Positions 37,190-47,772 of a DNA stretch of 64,000 nt are shown in pieces. How positions within the stretch are numbered: position 1 is the first letter of the stretch; every line of letters starts with the position of its first letter. The position numbers were made by a program, and so were the translations under genes. Source of the DNA: Rhodanobacteraceae bacterium. GTDB lineage: Bacteria; Pseudomonadota; Gammaproteobacteria; Xanthomonadales; Rhodanobacteraceae. The stretch spans positions 310,001-374,000 of the forward strand of contig CP126120.1 of the NCBI GenBank assembly GCA_030123585.1. The letters run 5' to 3'. The notes under the pieces are model-generated. The model worked only from the letters and a program-made list of their open reading frames with translations, was not told where the DNA came from and ran no database searches.

Positions 37190-38368
37190 TCATGGCTCGG
37201 CCGAGGCCGGAGCAGGCGGCATGGCTCCGGTGACCGAATATCCGCGTTGACGCATGATCCGGAGGACTTTGTCGACCGGAAGCGCGTCGATGTGATGGTG
37301 GTCGCGGCCTGTCATGCTGGCAGCGTGGAACAGCGAGTTGAGGATGGCTTCCTCGGTGGCCTCGATCGCGGCCATGAACAGTGGCGACATGTCGTCGTTG
37401 CGCACGACAGTCATCGGCTGCAGCGCGTTGTTTGACTCGTACGGCACGCGATTGCCGGCGTAGGTCGAAAACGCGATTGCGTAATCGCCGCTGCCGTTCG
37501 ATTCGATGCCGCCGGTCTTGCCCAGGCCCAGCATCGCGCGCTTGGCCAGGCGTTCCAGATTGCGCGAGCCGAGCGGCGCATCGGTGGCGACCACGATCAT
37601 GCAGGAGCCGTCAGGCGAATCGTTCAATTTGTCGCTCAGGTAATACTTGTGCAACAGCTTGCCGACCGGCACGCCGTCGATGTCGAGCACGCCGCCGAAG
37701 TTGGTCTGCACCAGCACGCCGACGGTGTATCCGCCAAGGCTTGTGGGCAGCTTCCTCGATGCGGTGCCGATGCCGCCCTTGAAACCGAACGCCACGGTGC
37801 CGGTGCCGGCACCGACGTCGCCTTGGGCGACCGGACCGTCTTTTGCCGACTGGATGGCATCCAGCACGTCCTGCTTCGTCACATGGCGGCCGCGGATGTC
37901 GTTCAACCAGCCGTCGTTGGTTTCGCCGACGACCGGGTTCACCGACATGACGTTGGCGTTCGCGGGAAACGAGAAGGTGTAGTCGATCAGCGCATCCGCA
38001 GCCGTTGGCACGCTGAGCGTGTTGGTCAGCACGATCGGCGTTTCGATGTTGCCGAGTTCGGCGATCTGGGTGGTGCCGGTCAGCTTGCCGAAGCCGTTGC
38101 CCACGTACACGGCCGCGGGGACCTTGTCCTGGAAGATGTTTCCCCGGTAGGGAAGGATTGCGGTCACGCCGGTGCGTACGCTTTCGCCTTCGATCAGGGT
38201 TTTCTGGCCGACCAGCACGCCCGGCACGTCGGTGATCGCGTTCCACTTTCCGGGCTGCAGCACGCCGACTGCGATGCCGTAATCGCGCAGGTTCTTGTGT
38301 TGCTGTGCGCAGGCCGGGAGGCAGGCAAGCAGCAGGACGGCGATGACGACGAGACGTTTGTTGGGCAT
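37190..38368 (-). CDS. dmpA: DmpA-type P1-family aminopeptidase (L-aminopeptidase/D-esterase)
   Basis: A 392-residue N-terminal-nucleophile peptidase. DmpA-type enzymes release N-terminal L- or D-amino acids, D-alanine amides among them. Self-cleavage would fall between G254 and S255 in SPDGSCMIVVATDAPLGSRNLERLAKR. VGNGFGKLTGTTQIAELGNIETP is the substrate-pocket segment. The N-terminus MPNKRLVVIAVLLLACLPAC ends in a lipobox (LPAC), so it is probably a lipoprotein. It diverges from the lysR gene by 175 bases. Confidence 0.9.
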   Translation of the reverse strand: MPNKRLVVIAVLLLACLPACAQQHKNLRDYGIAVGVLQPGKWNAITDVPGVLVGQKTLIEGESVRTGVTAILPYRGNIFQDKVPAAVYVGNGFGKLTGTTQIAELGNIETPIVLTNTLSVPTAADALIDYTFSFPANANVMSVNPVVGETNDGWLNDIRGRHVTKQDVLDAIQSAKDGPVAQGDVGAGTGTVAFGFKGGIGTASRKLPTSLGGYTVGVLVQTNFGGVLDIDGVPVGKLLHKYYLSDKLNDSPDGSCMIVVATDAPLGSRNLERLAKRAMLGLGKTGGIESNGSGDYAIAFSTYAGNRVPYESNNALQPMTVVRNDDMSPLFMAAIEATEEAILNSLFHAASMTGRDHHHIDALPVDKVLRIMRQRGYSVTGAMPPAPASAEP

Positions 38369-38543
38369 GCGGATCCTCGACTGGCGAGACGCGGAAGGTG
38401 CGAACGGGTCGCGAGAGTGTAGCGACCAGCCCGACTTTTGACCCGAGACACTCGCGGCGTGGACATGCGATGATGCGGACAGTCGTAACCAGCGGAAGGG
38501 GTGGTCACCCCCGACTCGACCTTGCGGAGGGGCAGGTCCCAGC

Positions 38544-39446
38544 ATGCGATTGCGCTATATCGAACTCTTCCATGCCGTACTCACCACCGGCAGCCTGACC
38601 GGCGCCGCGAAGCTGCTCAACATTTCGCAGCCGGCGGCCAGCAAGGCCTTGCAGCATGCCGAGGACCAGCTCGGCTTCGCCTTGTTCAGCCGCGTGCGCG
38701 GGCGCCTGCAGCCAACCCAGCAGGCGCTGCAGCTGCGCGACCGCATCGAAAAGATCATCCAGGATGTGCACGAACTGCAGCGGCTCACCACCAACATGGG
38801 TCAGCCTGAAAACTGCCCGTTGCGGGTGACCTGCACACCGACTCTTGCGCAAGTCCTGCTGCCCGCGGCGACCGTGCTGCTGCGGAAAGCCTTTCCCGAC
38901 GCGACCACCGAGCTTTCCACCCAGCACTCGGCGGCGATGTGCGAATCGCTTACCCTGCGCGAGACCGACATCGGCCTGACCCTGCAGGACACCGGACACC
39001 AGACCCTGCGCCAGAAGGTGCTGTGCCGCGGGCAGGTGATGGTGATCGCGCCACCGGGCTGGTGGCCCGAGGCGGAGTTGTCGCGCCCGTTGCCAATCAA
39101 TGATCTCGCCGGCCAACCGATGATCGGCATCGCCGTGCGCGACGCGCTGGGCAACATGCTGCAGACCCACTTGTCACAGATCGAGCCCGCACCGCACACC
39201 GCAGTGGCGGTGCAAACCTACCAGCTGGCGCATTCGCTGGTCGCCAAGGGCGAGGGCCTGGCGCTGATCGATCCGTTCACCGCGCGCTGCAGCAGCGGAG
39301 GCAGCGTGCAGGTGCGACCGCTGAAGCCGCATCTCGATGTCGTGCTGTACGCGATGTACCGGCCAGACAGTCCGTTGAATCCGGTGCAGAAGCGTTTCCT
39401 CGACCTGGTGAAGCAGGTCGCGCAGCGGATGCTGGCAAGCGCCTGA
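38544..39446 (+). CDS. LysR-family regulator, proposed controller of the D-amino acid locus
   Basis: A 300-residue LysR protein. The winged helix (1-60) has ELFHAVLTTGSLTGAAKLLNISQPAASKALQHAEDQLG; the effector domain spans about 92-295. GGAGGGGC lies ahead of the ATG. It sits between dmpA/dgcN on one side and a TonB receptor operon on the other, all with matching functions. T-N11-A dyads at four nearby promoters are the kind of site LysR proteins bind, so it is the best candidate regulator. The effector is probably a D-amino acid or wall peptide, which is inference. Confidence 0.92.
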   Translation: MRLRYIELFHAVLTTGSLTGAAKLLNISQPAASKALQHAEDQLGFALFSRVRGRLQPTQQALQLRDRIEKIIQDVHELQRLTTNMGQPENCPLRVTCTPTLAQVLLPAATVLLRKAFPDATTELSTQHSAAMCESLTLRETDIGLTLQDTGHQTLRQKVLCRGQVMVIAPPGWWPEAELSRPLPINDLAGQPMIGIAVRDALGNMLQTHLSQIEPAPHTAVAVQTYQLAHSLVAKGEGLALIDPFTARCSSGGSVQVRPLKPHLDVVLYAMYRPDSPLNPVQKRFLDLVKQVAQRMLASA

Positions 39447-39481
39447 GGGCGTCTAGTCGGCAGCCTCGTGGCAGGGGCCGC

Positions 39482-39548
39482 CACAACCTCAAGTTATGCC
39501 TGCTGCCCGCTTTTTCATTGGCGGCTCGGTTGCGTCCGTGACTATGCT
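39482..39548 (+). promoter_or_regulatory. Shared LysR-type promoter, copy before the receptor at 39785
   Basis: CACAAC-CTCAA-GTTATG dyad (39482-39498), CC and N10, TTTTTCATTGG (39511-39521), then TATGCTCGAA (39543-39552) as -10, with TTGGCG as -35 at 19-base spacing. It matches the three other copies. The leader to the ATG at 39785 is about 230 bases and, within the 338-bp gap 39447-39784, I see no other gene. Confidence 0.75.
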
Positions 39549-39784
39549 CGAACGCGGGCTGAGGTGCGCGGGGATTCGATCCAGCCATGCCACTATCGAG
39601 AACGGGAAACCCGAGGCCAGCAGGGGTAGCGGCCAGGACGCGGCTGGCATCGTGGGTCGGGCGGCATCCGGACCAAGTCGTTTCGCGAGTTCTCTGTCGG
39701 TCTCGGCACCGTGGCATGCAAACTTGAATGTCGCGTCGTGACCGAGACGATTCCATGACAACCAGCGTCTGAGGGAGACATCCG

Positions 39785-42259
39785 ATGAACAAGCGTTTCG
39801 CGCACTTCATTCCGACCGCGCTGGCCGCGGCGGTGTTGCTCGGGTTGGCCGGAACTGTTGCAGCACAGGATGCGCAGCAAACCGGTAGCAAAGAGCAGCC
39901 GAAGTCCACCACACGGGCGAAGGAAGCCAAGGAGCCCAAAACGTTGTCGACGGTGATCGTGACCGGCACGCGTGCGGGCAACCGTACCGAGGGCGATTCG
40001 TTGACGCCGGTCGACGTGATCCCTGGTTCGGTGCTGACGCAGACTGGTGCGCCAAACCTCGGCGAAGCGCTGCAGCGCGCGGTGCCGTCGCTGAACTTCC
40101 CGCTTGCGCCGGCTTCGGACACGTTCGCGTTCCAGCGGCCGTTCGAGATGCGAGGCTTGTCACCGGACGAAGTGCTGGTGCTCGTCAACGGCAAACGTTG
40201 GCACTCCGGCGCGCTGCTGCTGAGCCTCGGCCAGGTCGGCCAGGGTTCGCAGGCGGTGGACCTCAACACGATCCCGCTTGCCGCCATCGACCACATCGAA
40301 GTGCTGCGCGATGGCGCTTCGGCGCAATACGGCTCCGACGCGATCGCGGGCGTCATCAACATCATCCTGAAAAAGGGCGCTCATGGCGGCGACGTGCAGT
40401 TGGTCAGCGGCAAGTATTCCGCCGGCGACGGCCAGATGTGGCAGGGCGACGGCGACGTCGGCTTGCCGTTGGGTGGCGACAAGGGCTGGGTGCGGTTGGC
40501 CGTGGACATCCACAACCAGGATCCGACCAATCGTGCGGGCGTGGACCGACGCGCACCGTGGCTTGGACAGCAATTCCAGTACGGGCAGATATTCTTCCGC
40601 AACCAGAACCTGATGCTCAACTCCGAGTACGATTTCACGCCGAATGTGCAGTTCTACGCATTCGGCCATTACGGTCGGCGCGTGGGCGAACCGCGCGGCT
40701 TCTTCCGGTACGGCACCAATTCGCCGATGCCCAACAATCCGCTGATCGGGCTGGTGTATCCCGATGGCTTCCTGCCCAAGGAACATGGCGATGCGATCGA
40801 TCGTTCGCTGGTCGCAGGGCTGCGCGGGAATCTTGGCGGCGTCTGGCACTGGGACGTCAGCGCCAACCATGGCGACAACACGGTGTACTACAGCACCCTC
40901 AACACCGTGAACTATGCCCTGCTCAACGACTTCGGCAGCAGCCCGCTGGGATTTCACGACGGCACCCTGAGCAACAAGCAGGACACCTTCGACATCGATA
41001 TTTCGCGGGAGATCAACGACAACTGGACCCTGTCGTTCGGTACCCAGTGGTTGCATCAGTCCTTTCAGGTGAAACCCGGTGATTTCGGTTCCTGGTACGT
41101 GGGCACTTCGGGCGTGAAGGGCGGCGCACAGGGATTTGCCGGCTGGGGGCCGCAGGACGCGGTGTCGGTTTCCCGGCACGCGTTTTCCGAATACGTGCAA
41201 TTGGAAGGCAACATCACCGACAAACTGAGCACGTCGTTCGCGGCGCGCCACGAGAATTATTCGGATTTCGGCTCCACGACGTCGTATGCGGTTTCGGCAC
41301 GCTACGACTTCACGCCCAAGTTCGCGATCCGAGGCAGCATTTCCAGCGGGTTCCGCGCGCCCACCCTAGGGCAGCAGCATTATTCGGAAACGACATCGGC
41401 GGCGCAGGGGGTAGGCAATTCACTGGGGTTGCCGCCGGGCATCTACCTGCGCGGCCTGGTGCCCGTGAGCAACCCAATCGCCGAGCTGCTGGGTGCCGAG
41501 CCGTTGCAACCCGAGACTTCAAAGAGCGTCACGACCGGCTTCGTGTGGCGGCCCAATGAGTCCTTCGACACCACGGTGGACATCTACCAGATCATGCTGC
41601 ACAACCGCATCGCGTTATCCAGCCAGATCTCGCTGGCGCTGCCGTCGGTCATCAACTATCTCGCGGCCAACGGCATCACCAACCTGCAGTACAGCGGCCT
41701 TTCCTATTTCACCAATGCCGGCAATGTCAGAAGCCAGGGCATCGACATCGTGTCCACGTATCGCACGTCCTTCGACAACGGCGGCTCGTTGTTGACGACG
41801 CTGGGCGCCACTTACCACAAGAACAAGGTTTCCGGGGTGCGCCCGAATCCGCAGGTGCTGAACGACCTCGGCGCGATCTTCCAGCGCCTCAACCGTTCCG
41901 CCATCCTGGGCCTGCTCGCCGACCAAATGCCGCGCAGCAAGGTGATCCTGACTTCCACCTACAGACAGGGCAACTGGGGCGTCAGCGGCACGGCGACCCG
42001 CTACGGGCGGTTCACCAGCTATGGCTCCACCAGCTACCTCGACGACGTCACCTATCCGCCGAAATGGATCTTCGACCTCGCGGTGAATTACTACAGGGAT
42101 CGCTGGATGTTTACGCTGGGATCGGACAACGTGTTCAATACCTATCCGAAGCGCGTGCCGATAGGCGACGACACCAATGGCGTGTTCCCGTACTCCAGCA
42201 GTTCGCCGTTCGGTTTCGAAGGCGCCTTCATTTACGGCAAGGTCTCGTATCGCTGGTAA
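39785..42259 (+). CDS. TonB-dependent receptor of the D-amino acid/peptide locus
   Basis: An 824-residue outer-membrane receptor: signal peptide to about 27 (AGTVAAQ), TonB box LSTVIVTGTRAGN (54-66), a plug with LGEALQRAVPSLNF, FEMRGLSPDEVLVLVNGKRWH, IEVLRDGASAQYGSDAIAGVINIILKK, and a barrel ending FIYGKVSYRW. This plug style is common in receptors of the 'CirA-like, peptide or sugar' branch. It heads a plus-strand unit with an amidohydrolase, dadA and a permease, separated by 61, 13 and 51 bases. Substrate inferred: wall peptides or D-amino acid derivatives. Confidence 0.9.
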   Translation: MNKRFAHFIPTALAAAVLLGLAGTVAAQDAQQTGSKEQPKSTTRAKEAKEPKTLSTVIVTGTRAGNRTEGDSLTPVDVIPGSVLTQTGAPNLGEALQRAVPSLNFPLAPASDTFAFQRPFEMRGLSPDEVLVLVNGKRWHSGALLLSLGQVGQGSQAVDLNTIPLAAIDHIEVLRDGASAQYGSDAIAGVINIILKKGAHGGDVQLVSGKYSAGDGQMWQGDGDVGLPLGGDKGWVRLAVDIHNQDPTNRAGVDRRAPWLGQQFQYGQIFFRNQNLMLNSEYDFTPNVQFYAFGHYGRRVGEPRGFFRYGTNSPMPNNPLIGLVYPDGFLPKEHGDAIDRSLVAGLRGNLGGVWHWDVSANHGDNTVYYSTLNTVNYALLNDFGSSPLGFHDGTLSNKQDTFDIDISREINDNWTLSFGTQWLHQSFQVKPGDFGSWYVGTSGVKGGAQGFAGWGPQDAVSVSRHAFSEYVQLEGNITDKLSTSFAARHENYSDFGSTTSYAVSARYDFTPKFAIRGSISSGFRAPTLGQQHYSETTSAAQGVGNSLGLPPGIYLRGLVPVSNPIAELLGAEPLQPETSKSVTTGFVWRPNESFDTTVDIYQIMLHNRIALSSQISLALPSVINYLAANGITNLQYSGLSYFTNAGNVRSQGIDIVSTYRTSFDNGGSLLTTLGATYHKNKVSGVRPNPQVLNDLGAIFQRLNRSAILGLLADQMPRSKVILTSTYRQGNWGVSGTATRYGRFTSYGSTSYLDDVTYPPKWIFDLAVNYYRDRWMFTLGSDNVFNTYPKRVPIGDDTNGVFPYSSSSPFGFEGAFIYGKVSYRW

Positions 42260-42320
42260 GTGCGTTCGTTGTATCTTGGCGGATCCGCGCAGCCGCGCGG
42301 TTTCTGCGGGAGTGGGCTTG

Positions 42321-44129
42321 ATGAAGTCGTTCCAGGTGTTGCTTGCCGGGGCCGCATTGGCCACGGCCGCGACGGCGTTCGCCGCGAGTGCGCCCGTCAA
42401 GGGGTTTCCGCCGGAGTTGCAAGCGGCGGACCTGGTGCTGCGCGGCGGCACGCTGGCGACGCTGGATCCGCTGCAGCCCGAAGCGCAGGCCATCGCGATC
42501 CGCGACGGCCGGATCCAGGCCGTGGGCAGCAACGTGTCGATTTCGCACTACGTCGGCAAACAGACCCGGGTGATCGACCTGCACGGCGCCTTCGTGACGC
42601 CGGGCTTCATCGAAGGCCACGGTCATTTGTTGCAGACCGGCGAATCGCTGCTGCAAATCAACGTCGGCAAGGCGGCCAACTGGGACGGCGTGGTCGCGAT
42701 GGTCAAGGATGCCGCAGCCAAGGCCAAGCCCGGCGAATGGATCGTCGGCTTCGGTTGGCTGGAGAGCAAATGGAACCGCGTGCCGCAGCCGAACCTTGGC
42801 GGTCTGCCGTTGCCGGCAACGTTGAACGCAGCATCGCCCAACAATCCCGTGCTGCTGACCACCGCGAGTTACCACGGCCTGTACGCCAATGCGCTGGCGC
42901 TGAAGCTGGCCGGCATCACGAACCAGACGCCCGATCCGGTGGGCGGCACCATCGTGCGCGATGCCAAGGGCCACGCGATCGGGATGCTGAAGGACACCGC
43001 GGCCGATCCGGTGTATGCGGCGTACCAGAAATACCTCGACGCCTTGCCGCCGGCCGAGCAGCAGGCGCGGCACGAGAAGGAACTGCACCTGGCGGTGCAG
43101 AACGAGATCAGCAAGGGCATCACCACCTTTGTCGACCAGGGCGAGGACTTCAAGACCATCGACTGGTTGAAGCAGCAGGCGGCCAAGGGCCTGCCGCTGC
43201 GGCTGTACGTGTATGTCGGCGTCACCGACGTCGCGAGCCTCGATGCGAATCTTGCGAAGTACAAGACCATTGGCTACGCCGACAACCATTTCACGGTGCG
43301 CGGCGTGGGCGAGGATGTTTCCGACGGCGCGCTGGGCACGCGCAGCGCGTGGTTCCTGAAGCCCTACAGCGACGCGCCCGGCATCACGGGCAAGAACGTC
43401 ACGCCCATGGCCGACCTTGCGCAGATTGCACGCATTGCCGCGCGCGACGGCTTCCAGGTGGCGATCCATGCGATCGGCGACCGGGCGAACCGTGAAGTGC
43501 TGGACATGTACCAGCAGATCTTCGACGAGGACCCGGCCGCGCATGCATTGCGCTTCCGCATCGAACATGCGCAGCACCTCGCGCCGTCCGACATTCCACG
43601 CTTTGCCCGGATGGGCGTGATCGCGTCGATGCAATCCATCCACGCCTGTTCCGACGCGCCGATGGTGGTGCCGCGCATCGGCGAGCAGCGCGCCAAGGAA
43701 GGCGCGTACATGTGGGAAACCCTGATCAAGAGCGGCGCGATCGTGCTGGACGGCACCGACACGCCGGTCGAGGACACCAATCCGATTCCGGGCTTCTACT
43801 GCGGCGTCACGCGCGCCTACGACCACGGCAGGAAGACCTTCTTCCCGGCCGAGGCCAAGACGCCATTGCAGGAACTCCAGTCCTACACGTGGAACAACGC
43901 GTACGCGATTTTCGAGGACCACGAGCTGGGTTCGCTGACGCCCGGCAAGCTGGCCGACCTCGACGTGTTTTCCGGCAACCTGCTGACCATGCCGGCCAAC
44001 GACATCCTGCGCACGCGGGTGCTGTACACGATCATTGGCGGCAAGGTGGTTTACCAGCGGCCCGGCGCGGAAAAGTGGCGCAAGGGTCAACAGTTCGAAG
44101 CGACGCCTGAGTTCGACCACGCCGAATGA
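42321..44129 (+). CDS. Secreted YtcJ-type amidohydrolase
   Basis: A 602-residue amidohydrolase (amidohydrolase_3 family, related to YtcJ and exoenzyme LAF/AidA types). Signal peptide to about 22. Metal-site motifs are GFIEGHGHL (His-x-His), [16 protein letters not shown] and GTDTPVED, all in the right order. These enzymes cleave amide bonds in small molecules; the substrate is not known. Position between a TonB receptor and dadA suggests release of a D-amino acid or amine from an N-acylated or cyclic substrate. Confidence 0.87.
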   Translation: MKSFQVLLAGAALATAATAFAASAPVKGFPPELQAADLVLRGGTLATLDPLQPEAQAIAIRDGRIQAVGSNVSISHYVGKQTRVIDLHGAFVTPGFIEGHGHLLQTGESLLQINVGKAANWDGVVAMVKDAAAKAKPGEWIVGFGWLESKWNRVPQPNLGGLPLPATLNAASPNNPVLLTTASYHGLYANALALKLAGITNQTPDPVGGTIVRDAKGHAIGMLKDTAADPVYAAYQKYLDALPPAEQQARHEKELHLAVQNEISKGITTFVDQGEDFKTIDWLKQQAAKGLPLRLYVYVGVTDVASLDANLAKYKTIGYADNHFTVRGVGEDVSDGALGTRSAWFLKPYSDAPGITGKNVTPMADLAQIARIAARDGFQVAIHAIGDRANREVLDMYQQIFDEDPAAHALRFRIEHAQHLAPSDIPRFARMGVIASMQSIHACSDAPMVVPRIGEQRAKEGAYMWETLIKSGAIVLDGTDTPVEDTNPIPGFYCGVTRAYDHGRKTFFPAEAKTPLQELQSYTWNNAYAIFEDHELGSLTPGKLADLDVFSGNLLTMPANDILRTRVLYTIIGGKVVYQRPGAEKWRKGQQFEATPEFDHAE

Positions 44130-44142
44130 GCATGCAACCGAT

Positions 44143-45468
44143 ATGCGGGTGCTGATCCTTGGTAGCGGCGTCATCGGGGTCTGCAGCGCGTGGTACCTCG
44201 CGCGCGCGGGCTTTGAAGTGACGGTGGTGGACCGCGCCGGCGGCCCCGCGCGGGAAACCAGCTTTGCCAATGCCGGCCAGGTTTCGCCGGGCTATGCCTC
44301 GCCGTGGGCGGCACCGGGCGTACCGCTGAAGGCGTTGCAGTGGTTGTTTTCGCGCAACGCACCGTTGGTGATCAGGCCAGGCCTTCATCCGGCGCAATAC
44401 CTGTGGCTGCTGCAATTCCTGCGCAACTGCACGGCCGCGCGCTACGCCATCAACAAGGCGCGGATGGTGCGGCTGGCACGTTACAGCCGCGATTGCCTTG
44501 ACGAGCTGCGCGCCGAACTCGGACTGGATTACGAAGGCCGGCAACTCGGCACGCTGCAACTGCTCCGCACGCAGTCGCAGCTGGACGACGCCAGCAAGGA
44601 CATCGCGGTGCTGGAACAGAATGGCGTACCGTTCGAAGTGCTCGACCGTGCCGGGATCGTGAAAGTGGAACCCGCATTGGCCGCGGTGGTCGACCGGTTC
44701 GCGGGAGCGTTGCGCCTGCCGCGCGATGAAACCGGCGACTGCGAGTTGTTCACGCGGCTGTTGGTCGAACGCGCACGGGCAGCCGGCGTGGAATTCCGTT
44801 TCAATGCCACGGTGGAAAGGCTGGAGGCTTCGGCCAGCCACGTCACCGGCGTGTGCATCGACGGCAAGACCGAACGTGCGGATCGCTATGTGCTGGCGCT
44901 CGGGAGCGACACACCGCGGCTGCTCGCGCCATTGGGCATCAGGTTGCCGGTGTATCCGTTGAAGGGCTATTCGTTGACCGTGCCCATCACCGATCCCGCG
45001 ATGGCGCCGGTGTCCACCGTTCTGGATGAAACCTACAAGGTCGCGGTAACCCGCTTCGACCGGCGCATCCGCGTTGGCGGCATGGCCGAACTTTGCGGGC
45101 ATGACCTGTCGTTGCCGGTGCGCCGCCGCGCAACGCTGGACAAAGTCGTGGCCGATCTGTACCCGCAGGGCGGCGATCTGTCACGCAGCGAATTCTGGAC
45201 GGGCTTGCGGCCGGCGACGCCGGATGGCACGCCAGTGGTGGGTGGCACGCGTTACGACAACCTCTACCTCAACACCGGGCACGGCACCCTCGGCTGGACG
45301 ATGGCGTGCGGATCGGGCCGCTACCTCGCCGATCTGATGGCGGGCGCGCTGCCGCAAATCAGCACCGAGGGCCTGGATGTTTCGCGCTACGGCTGGCAAC
45401 AACGGCGTGTCCACGACAACCCCAAGCCATTCGACCGGACGCCGCACGCGGCTGGAATGTCCGCATAG
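44143..45468 (+). CDS. dadA: D-amino acid dehydrogenase (DadA-type FAD enzyme)
   Basis: A 441-residue FAD-dependent oxidoreductase that oxidises D-amino acids (D-alanine best known) to keto acids and passes electrons to the respiratory chain. FAD dinucleotide motif [21 protein letters not shown] (4-24); also [44 protein letters not shown] and [14 protein letters not shown]. The ATG at 44143 starts exactly at the FAD motif; upstream codons lie in the previous gene. It starts 13 bases after the amidohydrolase. Confidence 0.94.
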   Translation: MRVLILGSGVIGVCSAWYLARAGFEVTVVDRAGGPARETSFANAGQVSPGYASPWAAPGVPLKALQWLFSRNAPLVIRPGLHPAQYLWLLQFLRNCTAARYAINKARMVRLARYSRDCLDELRAELGLDYEGRQLGTLQLLRTQSQLDDASKDIAVLEQNGVPFEVLDRAGIVKVEPALAAVVDRFAGALRLPRDETGDCELFTRLLVERARAAGVEFRFNATVERLEASASHVTGVCIDGKTERADRYVLALGSDTPRLLAPLGIRLPVYPLKGYSLTVPITDPAMAPVSTVLDETYKVAVTRFDRRIRVGGMAELCGHDLSLPVRRRATLDKVVADLYPQGGDLSRSEFWTGLRPATPDGTPVVGGTRYDNLYLNTGHGTLGWTMACGSGRYLADLMAGALPQISTEGLDVSRYGWQQRRVHDNPKPFDRTPHAAGMSA

Positions 45469-45519
45469 ACCGCGGCGCACCGTTGCGTGCGCCATCCACG
45501 CAGACGTGAGGGTGATGAT

Positions 45520-47244
45520 GTGTCGCTGACAACCATGCATTCGGCCGGCGACGACCATCGCCTCAAGCGCCACATCGGCACCGTCGGGCTTCTGTTCACC
45601 GCGGTCGGTTCCATCATCGGTTCGGGCTGGCTGTTTGGCGCGATGAATGCCGCGCAGCAGGCCGGGCCGGCATCGATCCTGTCGTGGCTGGTCGGCGCGG
45701 TGATGATCCTGTTCATCGGGCTCACCTATGCCGAACTCGGCACCATGTTCCCGGTGTCGGGCGGCGTGGTGCGCTTCCCGCACTTCGCATTCGGCTCGTT
45801 TGCGAGCTACACCTCCGGCTGGATCACCTGGATCGCCACGGTCGCGGTGCCGCCGCTGGAAGTGCTGGCGGTGCTGCAATACGCCGCCAACTACATCCCC
45901 TGGCTGCAGGTCCTGAAGGATGGCTCGCCGGTGCTGACCACGCCGGGGCTGGCCGTGGCCTGCGCGCTGCTGCTGCTGTTCATCCTCGTCAACATGCTGG
46001 GCGTGCGCTGGTTCGCGCGCATCAACAACACGCTGGTGGTGTGGAAGGTCGGCGTCATCATCATCGCGATCGTCGCGTTCCTGGTGGTGCGGTTCGAACC
46101 GGCGCATTTCCTGCACCCGCAGCACGGCGGCTTCATGCCGATGGGCTGGCACGGCGTGTTCTCGGCCGTGGCGACGGCGGGCGTGGTGTTTTCCTACCTC
46201 GGCTTCCGGCAGGGCGTGGAACTGGCCGGCGAAACCGACAACCCGCAACGCAACGTGCCGATCGCGATCCTGGGCTCGCTCGCGCTGTGCACCATCATCT
46301 ACCTGGGTCTGCAGATTGCCTTCATCGGCGCGTTGCCGGATTCCGCGCTGGCGAACGGCTGGGAACACATCGGCACCACGTTCATCGCCGGAATCGGTGA
46401 ACACGCGATGGCGTTCGGCCCGCTGGCGGCGCTGGCTGCGGCGCTGGGGTTGACTTGGCTCGCGATTCTTTTGTACGTGGATGCCTTTGTGTCGCCATCC
46501 GACACCGGCCTGATCTACACCATCCTGTCCGCGCGCCTGACCTATGCGATGGGCCGCAACGGCAACGCGCCCAAGGCGCTGGCGCGCGTCAACGATGCCG
46601 GGGTGCCGTGGGTCAGCGTGGTGCTGGCGTTCTTCGTGGGGCTGCTGTTCTTCCTGCCGTTCCCCGGCTGGCAGAAACTGGTCGGCTTCCACACCTCGGC
46701 GATGGTGATGTCGTTCGGTTCCGGTCCGCTGGCGATGATGGCGTTGCGCCGCGAATTGCCGGACCGCAAGCGCCCGTTCCGCCTCGGCGGCGGTTGGATC
46801 ATTCCTTACCTCGCGTTCCTCTCCTCCAACCTGATCGTGTTCTGGTCGGGCTGGGACGTGGTGTGGAAGTTGATGCTGGCGGTGCTGCTGGGCTTCGTGC
46901 TGATGGGCATCCACGAGATCGGATGGGGCAGGCACACGCCGAAACTCGACATGCGCGCGGGCTTCTGGATGCTGCCGTGGCTGGGCGGCGTCACCCTGAT
47001 CAGCTGGCTCGGGCGTTACCCGAGCCTCGACAGGCACGCCGGCAACCTCGGCTACCTGGACATGGTGTCCGGGCTTGTCGTGATCGTGATCTTCTCCGCG
47101 GCGATCATGGCGCTGGCGCATGCGTTCCGGCTACGCGGCGAGCGCGTGACCGGGCAGTTGCAGGCGCCCGCGGCTGAAGCCGAAGATACCGATTCCCGCT
47201 CCGTGCAGACGCAAGCCGAAGCTGCCCGAGAACTTCTTGAATAG
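45520..47244 (+). CDS. APC-family amino acid permease
   Basis: A 574-residue transporter with about 12-14 membrane helices. The family's first-helix motif is VGLLFTAVGSIIGSGWLFG, with SYLGFRQGVELAGETDNPQRNVP in the helix 6 region. Closest in style to aspartate/other APC permeases with a long C-terminus. Start GTG with GAGGGTGA upstream. It follows dadA and would bring D- or L-amino acids or dipeptides across the inner membrane. The last 25 codons reappear as a fragment at 49852. Confidence 0.9.
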   Translation: MSLTTMHSAGDDHRLKRHIGTVGLLFTAVGSIIGSGWLFGAMNAAQQAGPASILSWLVGAVMILFIGLTYAELGTMFPVSGGVVRFPHFAFGSFASYTSGWITWIATVAVPPLEVLAVLQYAANYIPWLQVLKDGSPVLTTPGLAVACALLLLFILVNMLGVRWFARINNTLVVWKVGVIIIAIVAFLVVRFEPAHFLHPQHGGFMPMGWHGVFSAVATAGVVFSYLGFRQGVELAGETDNPQRNVPIAILGSLALCTIIYLGLQIAFIGALPDSALANGWEHIGTTFIAGIGEHAMAFGPLAALAAALGLTWLAILLYVDAFVSPSDTGLIYTILSARLTYAMGRNGNAPKALARVNDAGVPWVSVVLAFFVGLLFFLPFPGWQKLVGFHTSAMVMSFGSGPLAMMALRRELPDRKRPFRLGGGWIIPYLAFLSSNLIVFWSGWDVVWKLMLAVLLGFVLMGIHEIGWGRHTPKLDMRAGFWMLPWLGGVTLISWLGRYPSLDRHAGNLGYLDMVSGLVVIVIFSAAIMALAHAFRLRGERVTGQLQAPAAEAEDTDSRSVQTQAEAARELLE

Positions 47245-47364
47245 CCGGATCGGTGGATTCCGCCGGATCTGGCGGGACCGGGACGCGCCGCGCACGGTAT
47301 CCAATTCCTGCTGACGGCCCGTGTGGCTGCAGCCGATCCAACCTGCACCATTGGCGCAGCTTTG

Positions 47365-47691
47365 CTAACCGGCGTGGTTGCGCCCGTGCAATGATGCCTT
47401 CCGGATTGCGCCACCCGCAATGAAGCCATCCATGCTGTCGTCGGTGTAGGCATCGATCAGACTGTCGACGTAACCGTTCAGCTCGCGGTTGGACAGCGGC
47501 GCGTGGCGCTCGCCATGCCGAGCGAGATCGCGCGTGATCTTCGCGACCGTCATGGCTTCGGCCCGCGACTGCCGTTGGCACTGCGCCGTGCGCGCCGGGT
47601 CGCCGGATCGCAGTGCGGCGGAATCCAGGGAACGCCGGTGATCGTTGAGGGTGGCCATCAGGTCATACAGCATGTGTTCGTCTGCGTTCAT
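47365..47691 (-). CDS. Small hypothetical protein, member 1 of a three-gene set
   Basis: A 108-residue, mostly helical soluble protein that I do not recognise. It opens with LYDLMATLNDHRRSLD, whose pattern L-x2-L-x3-L-x-D-x-R recurs at the N-terminus of the two genes upstream. A GAGGA lies 5 bases before the ATG. No signal peptide. Confidence 0.5.
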   Translation of the reverse strand: MNADEHMLYDLMATLNDHRRSLDSAALRSGDPARTAQCQRQSRAEAMTVAKITRDLARHGERHAPLSNRELNGYVDSLIDAYTDDSMDGFIAGGAIRKASLHGRNHAG

Positions 47692-47772
47692 CGTCCTCGT
47701 GCTCCTGTTGGGCTGGGCTGTACAGGAAATTACGCTGGCCCGGGTGATGTCCTCGTGTTGGCGGATGTGCGC

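Noticed and set aside
38369..38543. A fifth copy of the shared promoter between dmpA and lysR
   Set aside because: No CTTTTCATTGG block or CAYAAC-N5-GYTATG dyad is present in this gap.
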